Both the position numbers and the translations under genes were made by a program. From Anadara kagoshimensis (taxonomy: Eukaryota; Mollusca; Bivalvia; Arcoida; Arcidae), in assembly GCA_021292105.1 (NCBI GenBank), contig CM037869.1:40255530-40319529 (forward strand): 64,000 nucleotides of DNA, given 5' to 3'. Shown here piece by piece: positions 63,901 through 64,000 of the stretch (positions within the stretch are counted from its first letter, which is position 1; every line of letters starts with the position of its first letter). The notes beneath the pieces are model-generated. The model saw only the letters and a program-made list of their open reading frames with translations. It ran no database searches and had not been told where the DNA came from.

Positions 63901-64000
63901 TTATTAGAAACATCCATATTTACGGTAATAAATATTTGATAAACCAGGATCAAGCTACATACATGTTTAGTAATATGTTACCAGCAACATGGCAACCGGA

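Overview
The window is repeat-dense eukaryotic DNA from a metazoan, most likely a bivalve mollusc. Evidence: strongly AT-rich sequence; no closely packed reading frames; tRNA-headed SINEs; a roughly 1.17 kb element that starts AACAAGAGGCCCATGGGCC and ends in a TGAGCC-TTT-GGCTCA hairpin, a signature I know from oyster, scallop and clam genomes; and many short inverted-repeat elements. The bivalve assignment is inference from repeat signatures and could not be checked by search. I found no host protein-coding gene, no functional tRNA or rRNA gene and no CRISPR array. The only recognisable protein-coding sequence is two LINE reverse-transcriptase 3' fragments: a 5'-truncated one at 40481-40965 on the minus strand, and a decayed relic at 54165-54290 on the plus strand. 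The window reads as an intergenic or intronic stretch.

Most of the structure falls into a few families, lettered here for reference. A: 19 loci sharing one fixed terminus (GGTATAATATGTAAT) with a variable opposite end; two loci are head-to-tail dimers with a 336-339 bp period. For A, plus strand means the fixed terminus is at the right. B: more than 30 copies of a roughly 300 bp unit (core GCTAGCTAAACAGGAGGT, then CACCCGGCCTCAC) in both orientations, often as inverted pairs; plus strand means the core reads as written. C: three 250-257 bp terminal-inverted-repeat elements with 3-bp CAG target duplications. E: 170-315 bp TIR elements (CAGTACAGACCTGTC) flanked by TA. G: about 170-180 bp elements (CAGTCCAACCTG) also flanked by TA. 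K: two copies of an inverted-repeat-containing sequence with TGACGTCA. L: the AAGAGGCCCATGGGCC element. Several SINE types are also present.

Layout: 1-5 kb SINE and B copies; 5-7 kb a roughly 60-bp minisatellite invaded by A and C; 8-17 kb B, G and A copies; 17.4-18.8 kb a 70-bp minisatellite; 19-37 kb scattered A and B relics in AT-rich sequence; 37.4-41.3 kb SINEs, CT-rich repeats and a 111-bp minisatellite split by a LINE; 41.7-45 kb K, B, SINEs and L; 46-48.4 kb tandem arrays; 49-55 kb B, G and E; 55.5-57.1 kb a roughly 134-bp minisatellite; 57.5-58.3 kb an E element carrying two insertions; 59-61.2 kb B composites; 61.2-64 kb tandem duplications.

The most informative feature is nesting. 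In at least eight places one repeat sits inside another and the pre-insertion site can be read from a second copy or from the family consensus. This gives direct evidence of target-site duplications (TA for E, and TA at the only clean G copy; CAG for C; 10 and 15 bp for SINEs) and a relative order: B is old, A and C inserted into B, and G, SINEs and E itself inserted into E. All family boundaries were read by eye.
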